Source: Sinonovacula constricta
Lineage: Eukaryota > Mollusca > Bivalvia > Cardiida > Solecurtidae
NCBI GenBank assembly: GCA_007844125.1
Contig: CM017565.1
Location: forward strand, 10,182,450 to 10,246,449
Direction: 5' to 3'
Length of the DNA stretch: 64,000 nucleotides
The position numbers and the translations under genes are program-made. Under the pieces are notes generated by a model. That model was given only the letters and a program-made list of their open reading frames with translations. It had not been told where the DNA came from and did not search any database. Of this stretch, positions 50,546 to 62,640 are shown in pieces (position 1 is the stretch's first letter; every line of letters begins with the position of its first letter).

Positions 50546-51540
50546 AAAACCTGTTTCATTTATCTGGATGAATTGTTTATTTCAGTTTCTCGTCTGATCA
50601 ACATATTGAATGATTACAACTTGTTCTTACTAGACTTGGTGAATGTGGCATTGAGTTGGCTCCTGAGAAATGTCATTTTCCCCCAAAGCAGGCCAAGTTC
50701 TTTGGACATGTCATATCTGAAATGGTCTAGGGACAGATCGTAACAAAACTGACAAAAGACGAAATTATCCAAGACCTAAAGATGCGGATGCGTTTTTTTG
50801 TTGCATTTTGTAAGTATTATAGAAGGTTCGTTAACAATTTCTTAAAGGTCACAAAACCATTAACGAATCTTTCGCCCAAAACAAGTTCTAAAAGGTCATA
50901 GCCCAACAATACGATACAAAGGCAGTGGAATGAAAAAACACAGCAATGTTTTAACAACCTAAAAGATATTCAGACTACATCCCTTGTTGTTGCATAAACT
51001 GATTTTTCAGTCATTTGAATTACAAACTAATGCAAGTTAGCAAGGTCTTTGAGCTGTTGTTTGTCAGGAACAATATGGACAGAAACATACCATTGCTTAT
51101 GCAAGTCGCTCCTTAACAAATTCAGAAAGAAGTAACTCAGCTTTTAAGCGTGAGTTTCTTGCCCTCATGTGGGCTATATGAGACAAAATTTAAGATTATT
51201 TGATTACCAACAAGTTCACTGTACATACTGACAATAATCTTTTGACACGTGTATTGACAGGTTCTAAACCTGAAGCTGTTGATGAAAGATGTATTTCTGC
51301 CTAGAGTGATTACGACTTTGATATGTGTATCGCCAATGTAGCAAAAATGTGGACGCTGATTGTATGTCCAGATATTCTCACGACCAAGTTAACAGAGATC
51401 ATGTGATGCTTGGTAGTGATGCTGTCAAGGCAATTTGCAACGTGTCGTATACAGCATATGTTGATATTCTTCCACGTTTCTCTATTAATGCTGCTGATGG
51501 CACAGGCAACGATACTTTTTCAATGTAACCAAAATTCTGT
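50546..51540 (+). pseudogene. Ty3/gypsy-type pol remnant: reverse transcriptase end and RNase H
   Basis: Interrupted frames carry reverse-transcriptase traits: a YLDE motif where YxDD is expected, then a stretch like ECGIELAPEKCHF and GHVISE split by a frameshift. RNase H traits follow (IAYASRSLTNSERS, REFLAL, TVHTDNN), then NADCMSR, the usual motif between RNase H and integrase. Multiple stops and frameshifts show it is dead. Gag, protease and the reverse-transcriptase N-terminus are absent upstream; 5' LTR sequence joins directly. Confidence 0.75.
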
Positions 51541-51639
51541 CCCTTTGAATAAATGTTCAATAGGAACGCAATGTAACCAACTGATATAAAATTCCAGTTG
51601 GTGGATGACAAAATGGCCAATGATAACGTCATAGAAATA

Positions 51640-52280
51640 AAACTGCGTTTTCAAACTATGCAAGACATTGCTTATAAACATTAGCAAAAAAGATATAAGT
51701 TCAAATCACAAGTACGACAAGCAAGCTTAAGCAGCAGTGTATCGCTGGTAGACAAAAGGTTCTTGTTCGTGTATTGGCGCACAGGGGTGCTCGTAAAATA
51801 AGTGACAATTTTGAACAAGAAAAAACTTTGCACAGAAATCATTTGTTGTTAAAAGATGATGTAGGTATCAAGAATAAATCCACACCTATACCGAGGTGAT
51901 AAAGGAATAATAAAGTGGAAAGAGATGTGAACAGTCAAGAATCTGTTGATTCAATAATTGTTTTTTTTTTCATAGACAATGATAATGGACAGGCCGGCCG
52001 GAATAGCAGATCTGTAGCAGAGCCGAGTGTAGAACAGAGTACAACTTACTCTGAAAAATCTACACCAGTGAATATTGTAGAGGAAGAAGAGGCTGAAAAG
52101 AGCACTTCCGAAGAAGAGTACTTCATTAAGGATAGTGAAGATGAGGTTGATACAGTAATCAAAACGGCTACTGTGGAAGAAGAAGATAAGGCAGGCACAT
52201 ATCTGATCAAAGATAAACTAAATCAGGACACTGGTTCCACGCCATCGTGCCCGGAAGTAAACAGCCGGGCGTACTAAATT
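51640..52280 (+). pseudogene. Ty3/gypsy integrase C-terminal fragment and post-integrase acidic region
   Basis: After a large deletion of the integrase core, the frame shows AGRQKVLVRVLAHRG, then SDNFEQE and TLHRNHLLL, typical of the C-terminal domain of these integrases. The 120-codon frame starting at 51,915 (acidic, EEEEAEKSTSEEEYF) is the element's tail, not a host gene. Confidence 0.65.
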
Positions 52281-52710
52281 GGTCATAACATCTAGGAAGC
52301 TGCACTTAAGACAATGCTAGATCTTCATGCACAAAGTGCAAAGTTAATGACCAAGTTGTTATTCAAATACTTAGAAACTTAATTCGTTCTATGTTTTTTA
52401 TTTTAGTGCTTGATATACTTCTTTTTGGATGAATAATATTCTCTATCGCAGGATGATATTATGGTTCATTTTGAATGAGAAGGAATCGTTCCAGATATGT
52501 TTGTCATTTATTTATTAGGCACTAAATGTGTTTATTTTTATATGGGTTATATGTTGCAGTGAATTCATAATTTTATCTTGATTGACTATTGCGCTACAAT
52601 AAACTGAAACTTAGAGGATTCTTAGATAGTGATAGATTTGCACAGTATAGCAGTCTAGTAACGCACAAAAAAAATGTTTTCAGTCGTTTAAAAGTCGGGA
52701 CGACTTTTGA

Positions 52711-53090
52711 GGACGATGGGGTGTATGTAGCAATGTGGCATTTTTACTTAACTTAATTTAGTGTAATTACTTTCGGTGTTAACTTCATGCAGTCTGTTAA
52801 AATGGTCTTCACGCTTTTTTATATATACGACGCGACTCTATTCCGAAACACGTTGGTCAGTCCGCCGCCAGTCTTCATCAACCTGTAAGGATTGTTCCTT
52901 GTTGTCTTTACTTAGCGTTTGCATCGTATTCTTATTGCGTTGGTATTTTAAATTGTAGTTTAATTTGCAGTTTTGGGTCTAGCTCTGTTTTCTGCACCGA
53001 GATAACTTGCTCCTAACCTGAGTCTTTTGTAGAATTTGTCATAGGCTATGGTTTGGTGATGAATCTTAACATTTGTGTTGTTGTTGTTTT
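52711..53090 (+). mobile_element. 3' LTR of the Ty3/gypsy remnant
   Basis: A purine-rich tract (gaggacgatgggg) is followed by tgtatgtagcaatgtggc, the usual start of an LTR in this class. The part at 52,788-52,865 matches the 5' remnant at 50,404-50,500. The 3' end is not determined. Confidence 0.5.
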
Positions 53091-53099
53091 CCGAATGTA

Positions 53100-54090
53100 A
53101 AGTTTTTATCCGATTTGTAAATTTCAAACTTGATTTCCGCTTTGTTTTAAAAATATTCTTTGATATAATTATAGGTTTCTTTTAGGCTTACACCAAGTTG
53201 CGTGGGTGTATTGGATATAGAAGCCTCCTAAGCTAATTGGTCGGCGACTTCATTGCATTGTATTCCCATACGACTTGGGATTCAATTAAGTTTGATGCTG
53301 GTATTTAGGTTCTTCTTAATAAGTGTGTTCTATAAATATCCATTATAAGGTTCGGTCGGTTTTTGTTATCTATAGCTTGTAGGGCTTGTAGAGCACTAAG
53401 GAAGGCGCTGAATATGTTCATTGAAGAGTTAGATATTTTATTGTTATTTACCCATGAAAAAGCCGCTTTAATGGCATGTAGTTCACACGTAAATATTTAA
53501 TGATGTCCGTTAAGTTTGATCTTAGCTTGTTGTATCAGGGAATTATTCCGAAATAGTCCTATTCCTGAACCTGTAATATTTTTCCTGACCTTTTCTTCCG
53601 TCTGTGAAAATATGTATACTAGACTGGCTTTGTAAAATGAAGTTGATAGTTGTGGTTTTAATTCGGCCTGGGACATCTTTTTTTTTTGCTAATTGTAGTA
53701 ACTAGTGTAAGGTCAATGTCTAATGGTGCTAATCCTTCCTGATTTTAGTAATTCAGTGGTGTTAATTGTTCGGGCCGAAGTTCGAGTTCGACACTTAGTT
53801 TTGTTATTCGTTGTTAATACGCTTGTACCATTTACCTATTCTATGAGAAGTTTCCCTATTCGTCATGAAAGTATTGCCCAACCTTATCGCCCTTTCCCAG
53901 TATTTGAGACTACATATTTGTTCTAATAGAGTAAATTCTCCTGTTTCTGCATGACGGGTTTCTGTCCCAGTTTAGTTTGGGCCTTATTTTGTAGGGTTTG
54001 AAGTCAGTTTAGTAGTGATTTGTTTGCCAAGGCGTAAGCTATTAATCCGTACTGGATTTTTGACTTAATGAGTGCCAGCCAAAGAACGTT
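53100..54090 (-). pseudogene. Non-LTR retrotransposon ORF2 tail: reverse transcriptase end and RNase H
   Basis: On the minus strand, interrupted frames show IQYGLIAYALANKS and LQTLQNKAQ, typical of the reverse-transcriptase thumb region of I/Jockey-type elements. RNase H traits follow: FTDGRK, then HAIKAAFSWV, then a GIQCNEVADQLA motif matching the conserved GNExAD region. Many stops and frameshifts are present. It is antisense to the neighbouring LTR element. Confidence 0.65.
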
Positions 54091-54254
54091 ATGCGAGTAC
54101 TAGACAGGTCCAGAAACTTGCTTATACCGAAGGTCACACCCAACGATTTTCCGAGTGACAGCACCATTGTTAGTGCGAGTATCAGTACCAGCGTCTGTAT
54201 TTAGGATAGTTCTAGAGACTGTTCGTATTTGAGAACCAGCACTGCTCGAGGATC

Positions 54255-55330
54255 AGCGATTAAGATGACTATTCTGGGAACTAAACACTCTATTAAACTG
54301 TCTATTCATTACAAGAATATGTGAGAGTAACGAACCGTAACTCTGATAGGTACTAGACTATCTGCTACTTTGCATTCTTCTATGTTGTCTGCTACATCTG
54401 TAATAGCAAGCTGTATTGTTAACATCGACATACTTGGTTACTTTTGTTAAACAAGATCTCCCCAACCTCCATCCCACAACAGCTGCGATTTCCTATTAAT
54501 GCCTGCAACCATTTTATATTTGCAAGTAACTCGTTATTTGTTGTGGTTTACGGTCTCTTCGGTGAATGACCATTTCGGTAAATTGATCTTATATAGGGAT
54601 TAGTCCGGTCTTTTCGGTAAATACGTAAACATATAGTATGATGCCTGATTGAGGCGGAGAATTGGGTCTGCCCAAGTGAGAGAAGATTTAACGAGACAGA
54701 TCATTAAAGATTAATGAATTAGCTATCCACTGTGTGTATATATAGAACATATAAATAAATGTGAACACTTTTATTCTCACTTTTATTCTCACTTTTTATT
54801 TTCCTTCAATAAAAGTGGTATAAATAAATACCAAAATGCACTTAAGTTCAAATATTAAAAATACAAACAACTATCTAGGTTGAGGAAAAATATAGTTCAA
54901 CAAATGCGGGATATTACAACAATATTACATAAATATACACCGCCATATTAAGCATTACAGTTACGATTGATCATACATAAATAAATAAATGATTAAATTA
55001 TCTTTCTCGGGCTGAGGTGTGAAAATCTTTTCACACGTGGACATACTAAATCTCAATCAAGTAGTATACTATATGTTTACCTATCTACCGAAACGACCGG
55101 ACTAATCCCTATATAAGATCAATTTACCGAAATGGTCATTTACCGAAGTGACCGGCACCCATTGTTGCAAGCTCTACTGTTAAAAGTGGAATACTCTGTT
55201 CGCTTCTCTGAAAAGGTCTTATAGCTGCACAAAATGCCCGCTATCCTATCGTCCCCATGAAAAAAAAATGCATTCCGTCAGAGGTGCCGCTGAATGGATA
55301 TTGGAGGGTAGGCCGCGTGATGTCCTTAAT
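54255..55330 (+). mobile_element. Dispersed repeat family C, copy split by a TIR element
   Basis: 54,255-54,543 and 55,162-55,330 together align with 38,005-38,470. The 618-base TIR element interrupts it. Confidence 0.65.
54544..55161. mobile_element. Non-autonomous TIR DNA transposon, 618 bp
   Basis: Terminal inverted repeats of about 85 bases (54,544-54,630 and 55,075-55,161) share cttcggt, gaatgaccatttcggtaaat, tgatcttatatagggattag and tccggtc. The flanking target duplication is TTGTTG (54,538-54,543 and 55,162-55,167), with the uninterrupted site preserved in the paralogous copy at 38,271. There is no transposase inside. The superfamily is not assigned; a 6-base duplication alone is not decisive. 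Confidence 0.85.
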
Positions 55331-56460
55331 TTAAAATACACGAATTACAAGGAAGCTAAGCGATTTCGTGCTGTTGTAAGTGCAGTTATGCTTAAGACTC
55401 CTAAGTGAATCGATAATGCAATCTCTGTTGACTGTGGTCTGTTCTGGAAGTTATTTAATAAAGAAACGGCTTACCTCCTATGTGTATGGAAATGATACCA
55501 AATTCAGTGTTCGTATAATGCCCAATCAGAATGAGATTGCACAGGCCTCGGTCAGTATGTTTCTACTTTATAGTGATACAGGGCATGACTGGTACGAATG
55601 ATCGTGGAAGAATGACAATCTATAAAATGTGTATAAGTGGTGAACCAGTTATGCCTATTAATATATTGTTATGTATTATGTGTCTTCACTTTGAAAAATG
55701 GTGGCCTAGATGTTATTTACAACGATTTACACATTATTTACTTGGATGGCCCGACTACAGTCAAAGGTTCTGCTATTGTTTAAAAAGTATTGGAAAATTC
55801 ATACATATGAAGATTGGTTTGTCGTTGGTCTTAGCTTCCGGGTATCCGAATATCTTTTATTTTACGAAGGCATACAGAAGCAAACACATTTTCTTAACAA
55901 ATACTTTTACAATGAATTACATACATTAAAAACAAAACAGACACGCTCACTCGCATGCACATTCGCCAGCTCACGACCCCCCAACATTTTTTTTAATAAA
56001 TTGTCAAGAAATATCTTATGAAAACAAGGCCTATCTGTCTCGAGGCACTTCATATCCATATGCTGTCTGAGTTCTTACACAAACTAATTATACATTATTA
56101 GTATAATTTATATTACACCTAATTATCCTGTGCAGCGGACAGCACCAACACAATAATTATATCAGCATAATAATAAAAGGGACTTTAATAATTTGCGTCT
56201 AACCTATTAACATTTAAATTCATCAGCTTAAAATTCTCACAATCGGAGAACAACTTCTACTATTACTAGGTCCTGTCCGATGTCAACATCGTTAAAATAA
56301 TCCATACACAGGTGCATCAGTTAACACTTACAAAAGGGAAGATAAGCATGGTGCTGAAATAGTTATGTTGACAATTACACCACAGACCGTTGGAAATCAA
56401 ATCAAAGATCATTTAAAAATAGCATTATGTTTTCATTCTTCTCTGTGATAGATAATAGAA
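55331..56460. other. Intergenic, nothing recognised
   Basis: Overlapping plus-strand frames of 132 and 103 codons (55,531-56,021) have no recognisable domain and probably reflect chance. Confidence 0.5.
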
Positions 56461-56463
56461 GCA

Positions 56464-56735
56464 GGGGCGGACGTGCCGGACCGGTTTGAGTCGCCGACTT
56501 CTAACTCCTATCCCAACACCATGCGGGTTCGAGTCACGGTGGGAACAAGGCTTGTTATGTGGGGATATTCTCCAGCTAACCTGCGGTACACCGGTGGTTC
56601 TACCCAGACATAGGTAAGGGTCCACCTCAACCAGTAATAATCCGGACGTCGCCAATGTGTCCAGGATTATGTCGGCGCGAGGTAACAGAAAAGTAGAACC
56701 ACCAACAACAAAAAAATAAAAAAATAAAAAATAGA
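56464..56735 (+). mobile_element. tRNA-derived SINE, family A, full-length plus copy
   Basis: ggggcggacgtgccggaccg starts the head; atgcgggttcgagtcacggt contains the B box. The body includes ggggatattctccagctaac, accggtggttctacccagac and ccaatgtgtccaggattatg, and ends in aataaaaaaataaaa. It matches the minus copy at 9.6 kb along its length. Confidence 0.75.
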
Positions 56736-57653
56736 AGCAATATTTTATGTTGTTGCAGCGTAGATTTAATTAGGCGGAATTTAAATCTTGTGATAAGCTG
56801 CCCTCTACAACATGTGTCATTCGTGTTCATGACCTTCACTGGCTACACTTACTTTTGAATATATTAAGTTAATTGCTGGACTAGTTCTCGAGCACATGGA
56901 AGTTGTTGGATACACTTTACAGTTACCGGTGAATTCCTGAAGCAGTCCATTTGTCGCAGCACTTTTGTACTGATTATTATTTACTCCTTGTACTCTAAAA
57001 ATGTACCACGTGATATTCCTTACCGAACAAAATTCATAAAGCGAAGGGAACAGACCACACACTTTATACAATGATCTGCAGGTATAGCTGACCCATTTCA
57101 ATGAGCGACGGAAATCATATTTGAGTAGGAAAAGAGGCTCACTTGATCAGCGGCCTAATTAGCACAAGCGGCTTCTTCAAAGTGAGTTGGACGTTGTCAT
57201 ACAAGACGTGTACATTATCGGTGGCACATCTGACGTTGATTCAAATGTTTTATTAAGCCATTGTAGCATATTTGCACATATTTACACGAAAACTGTAAAC
57301 AAAACTCCCTGTAAATTTAAATGTATATGACTTTTGGAAAATTAATGTCTTATTCTTTCTCAACATTCCTCTTTTCACTTATAATAGATGATAGAAATTA
57401 TACGAGGTGAAAAACATAAGTGCAAAACAATTCAGTTTAGAGAGATAAAAAGTTAAGCAGCTTTTATGTATACCATATGTAAATGTTAAAAGTTGAATTG
57501 TGCTTTTCTGTAAATTAAATGAATAATTTTCAAGCAAGATATCAATACAAATGTTACGTTTTATAAGAGTTTTCGTAATATAGAACTATAACATATTGAA
57601 GCCGATTTGTGAAAAATGTCAAACTCACACAGACATCAAGTGAATACACTTCA
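56736..57653. other. 3' flank of the GPCR
   Basis: A sense AATAAA near 57,250 could be its polyadenylation signal. Nothing else recognised. Confidence 0.4.
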
Positions 57654-58994
57654 TTAAATGTCACTAGTTGTTTTAGCATATGAAGCAATAACAGAGAGAT
57701 CCTTCGATTTAATATTAGACGTTGTTCCGGTATTTCGCATACACAACTTCTTGCACTCGTCCCTGAATTTCTTGTCCATTGTGCCATAAATAAACGGATT
57801 GGCGACTGCGTTGACTAGAAATGATCGTAGAAACACATAGTAGATGCTTGACTGGACGAAGCTCATCTGCACAAGAAACTGTTCGTCAAGCATCTGGGTG
57901 ATCATAAGCAGGAAATGTGGTATATAGCTGATAATGAACACGGTACTGACCAGTAAAATTACCTTGGTCAGCTGGACATTGTAGCGGCTGTTGATCATAC
58001 AATTGGCTGCCGAGCGTGTCTGGCGTCGCTTAATGAAATGGAACTTTACTGTTGATGTCCTCTTGACAATTCTTTGTTTATCTTCCAGTTTAAGTAAACT
58101 ACCAGCCACGTTCTGATCTGTACAGTTTGCTTTTTGAGTTATTGGTGTGTCACCAATGATGTTCAGCTCGTCAACACACGTTGATTCCTGAACGTTCTCC
58201 TGACTGACGTGTATAACTGGAGTGTTCGAAAACAATGCCTGCTTTGGAATCTTCACGGGAGGTTGACCTAAAAAACCCTTAAAGCCAAACTTTGTACGCG
58301 GCGGGGAACCTAACTTGGAGCGTTTCCGCACTGTTATGCGGATGCGGTTATAACAATGAATCATCCATACGCCACAAAAGCATATCATTGTTGCGATGAT
58401 GATATTATATACCAAGGGAATTGGCGAGTCTTTAAGCGACATGTCCATAAAACACGCAACACCGGTTACCCCGGGAACACCCGTTGGAACTTGGTCCAGT
58501 CCGTAAATAAAATATGCAGGCACAGACAAAACAAAGGCACATAATGCACTTATGTAGAAGCTCAAGCGTTTTGAGAGTCTGATTGAAATTTGTGGACGAA
58601 GTGGCTTACAGATCTTTCGATATCTTTCAATCGCAATTAAAACCAGTGTACATACCGAGAATAACGACATAAAATAACAAACAAATCGTAAAATCTTACA
58701 CACACTTTCGTGTGAGAATGTATATGGATTAAGAGCGTCATAGATGAGAAAAGGCATCCCGATGACGCTCATGAGTAGATCGCAGACGCCAAGCAGAAGC
58801 ACGTAAAATCGGTACGAGCTTTGTGGGAACCTTGTATAGTTGACGAAGATAACAAGACTGTTCCCGAACATGCCCAGAAACAGCATGATGCTGGTGTACA
58901 CAATGGCCGGCCATAAGGCTCGTATCTGTTCCTGATTTAATTGATCCAGCGTCCAATTGCCTTCTTTCGAGACATGCCGCAACGGTGCAAACAT
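57654..58994 (-). CDS. Intronless class A (rhodopsin-like) G-protein-coupled receptor, orphan
   Basis: A 446-residue seven-helix receptor. The ATG at 58,994 is the first in frame after an in-frame TAA; a longer frame starts only at TTG. Landmarks: N-glycosylation site NWT 13-15; helix 1 about 28-52 with Asn45; helix 2 with Asp72; Cys99 and Cys181 positioned for the conserved disulfide; ERY at 123-125 in place of DRY; third cytoplasmic loop of about 120 residues; helix 6 about 341-365 with Pro359 but no CWxP; NPFIY at 399-403. It should act in the plasma membrane through G proteins. The long third loop fits amine or peptide receptors, but I see no residue set that fixes a ligand. A sense AATAAA lies near 57,250. 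Confidence 0.9.
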   Translation of the reverse strand: MFAPLRHVSKEGNWTLDQLNQEQIRALWPAIVYTSIMLFLGMFGNSLVIFVNYTRFPQSSYRFYVLLLGVCDLLMSVIGMPFLIYDALNPYTFSHESVCKILRFVCYFMSLFSVCTLVLIAIERYRKICKPLRPQISIRLSKRLSFYISALCAFVLSVPAYFIYGLDQVPTGVPGVTGVACFMDMSLKDSPIPLVYNIIIATMICFCGVWMIHCYNRIRITVRKRSKLGSPPRTKFGFKGFLGQPPVKIPKQALFSNTPVIHVSQENVQESTCVDELNIIGDTPITQKANCTDQNVAGSLLKLEDKQRIVKRTSTVKFHFIKRRQTRSAANCMINSRYNVQLTKVILLVSTVFIISYIPHFLLMITQMLDEQFLVQMSFVQSSIYYVFLRSFLVNAVANPFIYGTMDKKFRDECKKLCMRNTGTTSNIKSKDLSVIASYAKTTSDI

Positions 58995-61900
58995 TTTCTC
59001 GACAAACAAACGCCGATTTTACGCCTATCACAGGTATGAAGTTGTCATGCACATTGATGGCTAAATATAACATCAATTAAATTGTTTAATTATTCCAACT
59101 CTTTCTTGTTAACACATTACTCTTCTATTGGTATGTATACACTTTTACCAGCACAATGATCTAGCCTGTTTGAAATACATCTGAGCAAGATATTTCCATG
59201 ATATAAATGTAATCCGAATAGTCCTGCAGGCACCGTATCTATAATAAGTCACGTCACTGTATTTAGCGCAACGCCGTATACTGTTTATCATTCCCCAGTT
59301 CCATTTACAATGAGAACTGTCTCAGTTACCGTTCCTTGTATATGAGACAAGTATCTGTCAAAACGACTTTGTAGCAATATGCTCCGAATATCGCTCACTG
59401 CCATATTCAATATTGGACGGAAATCGTAGCCGTAAGACTAAAACGTCTGAATAGATGCTCAGTATTAAAGAGTTATTCATATGAAGGAATTATGAAATAG
59501 CTTTTGGGGTATCGTTAATTCTTAAAATCTTGATTGATCGAATTAATTAACTATTCGAAATCAGTTTGCATCCAAAATAGAACTTCTGCCAGGTGGCTGG
59601 TTAAGATCTGCACCTACGCATCTTCATGAATAAACAAATTTTCTGTAAAATACTTTTATAAAACAAACATCTTTTATCAACTTTGCTAACTCAATCTGAA
59701 ATGCTTTATAATATTCGGTCCGCAAGCTTAGTAAATATCCTCAACAACAACAACAACAACAACAACAACAAATGACGTTATCAAAAACATTTGTTATCCT
59801 CACAGGAGATGTAACATTCTATTTCAACATAAATTGTGTGATTGTCTATGTATCATTGTCAGTGTATGGATACTGTTAATATTCATGTAGAAGGCCACAT
59901 TACAATAAGACTGTTGTAACGTTATTATGACTTTTATGTCTTTATGTGTTATCTTCTTGAAATAAAGCTTTTATAACTATAATAATTATTATAATTATTA
60001 TTATTATTATTATTATACTCCATTTTTATGCAGTGCCTTGTCTCAGTGTTAAGTCATTTTAACATTGAACCGACATGTTAATACTTCGTCTATTGCGTGT
60101 TCAAATATTAATATATGTTGCAATACTCCAAAACCTCGGACCTTGTCATATTTCCGCATTGAATAACCACGCCATTGTCAAAGAGACTTGTTTTATAATT
60201 ATGCGGCAGCGTAAATGCCTGATCATGTATGCAACATTTTTACAGTTTCGTTACCTACCCAGGCTGCGTGCAGACCATTTCGGTAACTATTCTGGGCCTT
60301 TCACTTTATGGTTGATGTTAAATTTCTAAATGCGTTTTATATCATTCCGTGTGAGACAAAAATCAGCTCCAACAATTTTGCTAAATTAAAGGCTAACACT
60401 GAGACGTGTTCATATGGTGCGAAGTACCAAAGTCAACGGGAAAATGCACGCAACAATCCTTTATAAAGGCATCCAAAGACTCCTGTGACTGAAAATATTC
60501 AAAAGTGTCTACTGAAATAAGTACGTCACAAATACAAAGAAATCCACATCGGATCCCTCTTTGTATCTCAGGATATCTCTAGCGAAACACTAAAGATTTT
60601 ATCAACTGAACAATTACCCCCAAAATAAAAGACAGTTTTTATACAACGATTGCGTGTCAATTGACATAATCTACATCTTCCGAATACTTCTGTTTGTCTT
60701 AAGAGAGAACTGTGTGGAGCACGTTGTCGGAAAGCAGCCTAGCCTTGAATATGGCCAATCTGTCTGCCTGAGTAATGTCTGGTGGAAGACTGATCCAGAT
60801 CTTTGCTGTACGTTATATATGTGTTAATGTGTGTTCAAAATTTCTCGTGCATCCATTCTAAACGAAGCTGCACAATTTTAACGTCATAACTCAAAGTCAT
60901 ATATATATATATATTTCGGGGTATCGATTCACTTTGATTTCAGGTAAACCAATGACCTTCTAATGAGTACTGTGGATCATGTTACCTGTAACCGCTTTAC
61001 AATAACACAGTTTGCTTCGCTTGTTTAGATTGCTCCTTTAAATTCGATATCACCTTCGCGTTTGTATTTTGTACATTGTTTTTACACATGACGTCACTTA
61101 ATCTTTGTCGCTTGATGCTATTTACTCGTTCTAAAAACCGAACTTCAAGTGAACAGGATGCTGCAATCATTTACACTTCTTATCAGATAATTTTCTCATT
61201 GATTCAAACATTTAATTTTTGTTCTTTACGATCAAGAAATTGTGTATATCTTATAGAAATATTCATGTTTTCCTTAATCGTTCCCATGCGGTGACTGCTG
61301 TGTTGGTTCTGTTTCGTAAAACGTCTTGTCACATTTTTTTTTGTGAGATACAGGTGCTTTCTGTTAATGGCCTCCATTCGATGGGGACATTTTATACTGT
61401 TTTGAGAAAACATTCAAAGAAGTGCGTGGTTAGAGCGCTCCACCGACAAGGTCTTATCAACCCAATTGTTCCTTTTATTAATTGTTTTAGCCACTTTCAT
61501 GTTAAGCTGTTTGTGCCTTTGTCTAGCGGTCATTAAAATTTTAGTAATTGGGGTAATTGTCATAGGATCTTTACTTGTTTTCTTTAAAAGGAAATCACGC
61601 ATACAGTTAAGATCATTGCGTTTACCCCTAGTGACCATTATTCTTAAACGTGTAATTTTAAAGTGAAGTTTTACACTGCTCCATTTTATAAATTACACAC
61701 AAAACGATATTGAGCGATTGGCAAAAATAATATTAGAAATTTCTATTTAGTTTACCTGACAAATAATAGAAGCTGACAAATAATAGAAAACTATGTAGCT
61801 AATACAAGATCAAGTAATTTTCCTTATATTAATCGACTTCGATTGAAAAACTTGAATAAATGGAGATGTCTGGTTCAGGATTTGTGTTATGACGATGATT

Positions 61901-62229
61901 ACTAGAGTTTATTCTCTAACAAGGTGAATCTGTCTGATTGCTAAATGGTCAGACATTCCGAATGTAGTTCTATATATAAAAAGGGTTACGTATAAACAGA
62001 TTAATTATAGTGGTGACATCAGTGTTTAATATCCTATGTGTAAGAGTATGCATCTCAAATGGACGCTAGTTTACATTTACATGTTTTATATCTCGTATTG
62101 TTTGTGTTCAGAATTACTGTTGCCTGTCTTGTAAAATATTCATATTATTGGGGGGGGGGGGGGGGGGGGGGGTAATAAGAAAGAAATATCACAGGATCTC
62201 ACGTTATTTGATATTCTCATCTAATATAC
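58995..62229. other. Upstream of GPCR and intergenic
   Basis: Contains (caa)n at about 59,742-59,770, (tta)n at 59,996-60,015, an (at)n run at 60,898-60,912 and a G run at 62,150-62,172. Hydrophobic short frames near 61,466 are not supported as genes. An in-frame TAA marks the 5' limit of the GPCR frame. Confidence 0.5.
62150..62172 (+). repeat. 23-base poly-G run
   Basis: Uninterrupted G homopolymer following catattatt. Confidence 0.85.
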
Positions 62230-62249
62230 AATGCTGTTGTTGCTTGGTA

Positions 62250-62640
62250 AGTTGGTATCATATAATTTTGCCTAGTATCATATAATGTTGTGTGGAATCA
62301 TATAATGTTGTCTGGTATCATATATTGCCTGGTATCATATAATGTTGTCTGGAATCATATAATGTTGTCTGGTATCATATAATATTGCCTGGTATCATAT
62401 AATGTTGTCTGGAATCATATAATATTGTCTGGAATCATATACTGTTGTCTAGCATCATAAAATATTGCCTGGTATCATATAATGTCTGGAATCATATAAT
62501 GTTGTCTAGTATCATATAATGTTGCCTGGTATCATAATGTTGTCTAGTATTATATAATTTTGCCTGGTATCATATAATGTTGTCTTGTATCATATAATGT
62601 TGTCTAGTATCATATAATATTGCCTGGTATCATAAATTGT
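62250..62640. repeat. 20-bp minisatellite, about 19 copies
   Basis: The unit is ggtatcatataatgttgtct with ggaatc/agtatc and gcct variants and some shortened units. Confidence 0.9.

Noticed and set aside
51915..52277. Acidic 120-codon frame as a host gene
   Set aside because: It directly follows integrase C-terminal motifs and precedes the 3' LTR, so it belongs to the retroelement.
55531..56021. 132- and 103-codon overlapping plus frames
   Set aside because: No recognisable domain, and the two frames compete for the same bases; likely chance.
58995..59009. GPCR start five codons upstream
   Set aside because: That start is TTG; the first in-frame ATG after the upstream TAA is at 58,994.
61076..61666. 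Hydrophobic short frames (for example 66 codons from 61,466) as a small membrane protein
   Set aside because: Overlapping frames on both strands in T-rich DNA; no conserved motif or splice context.
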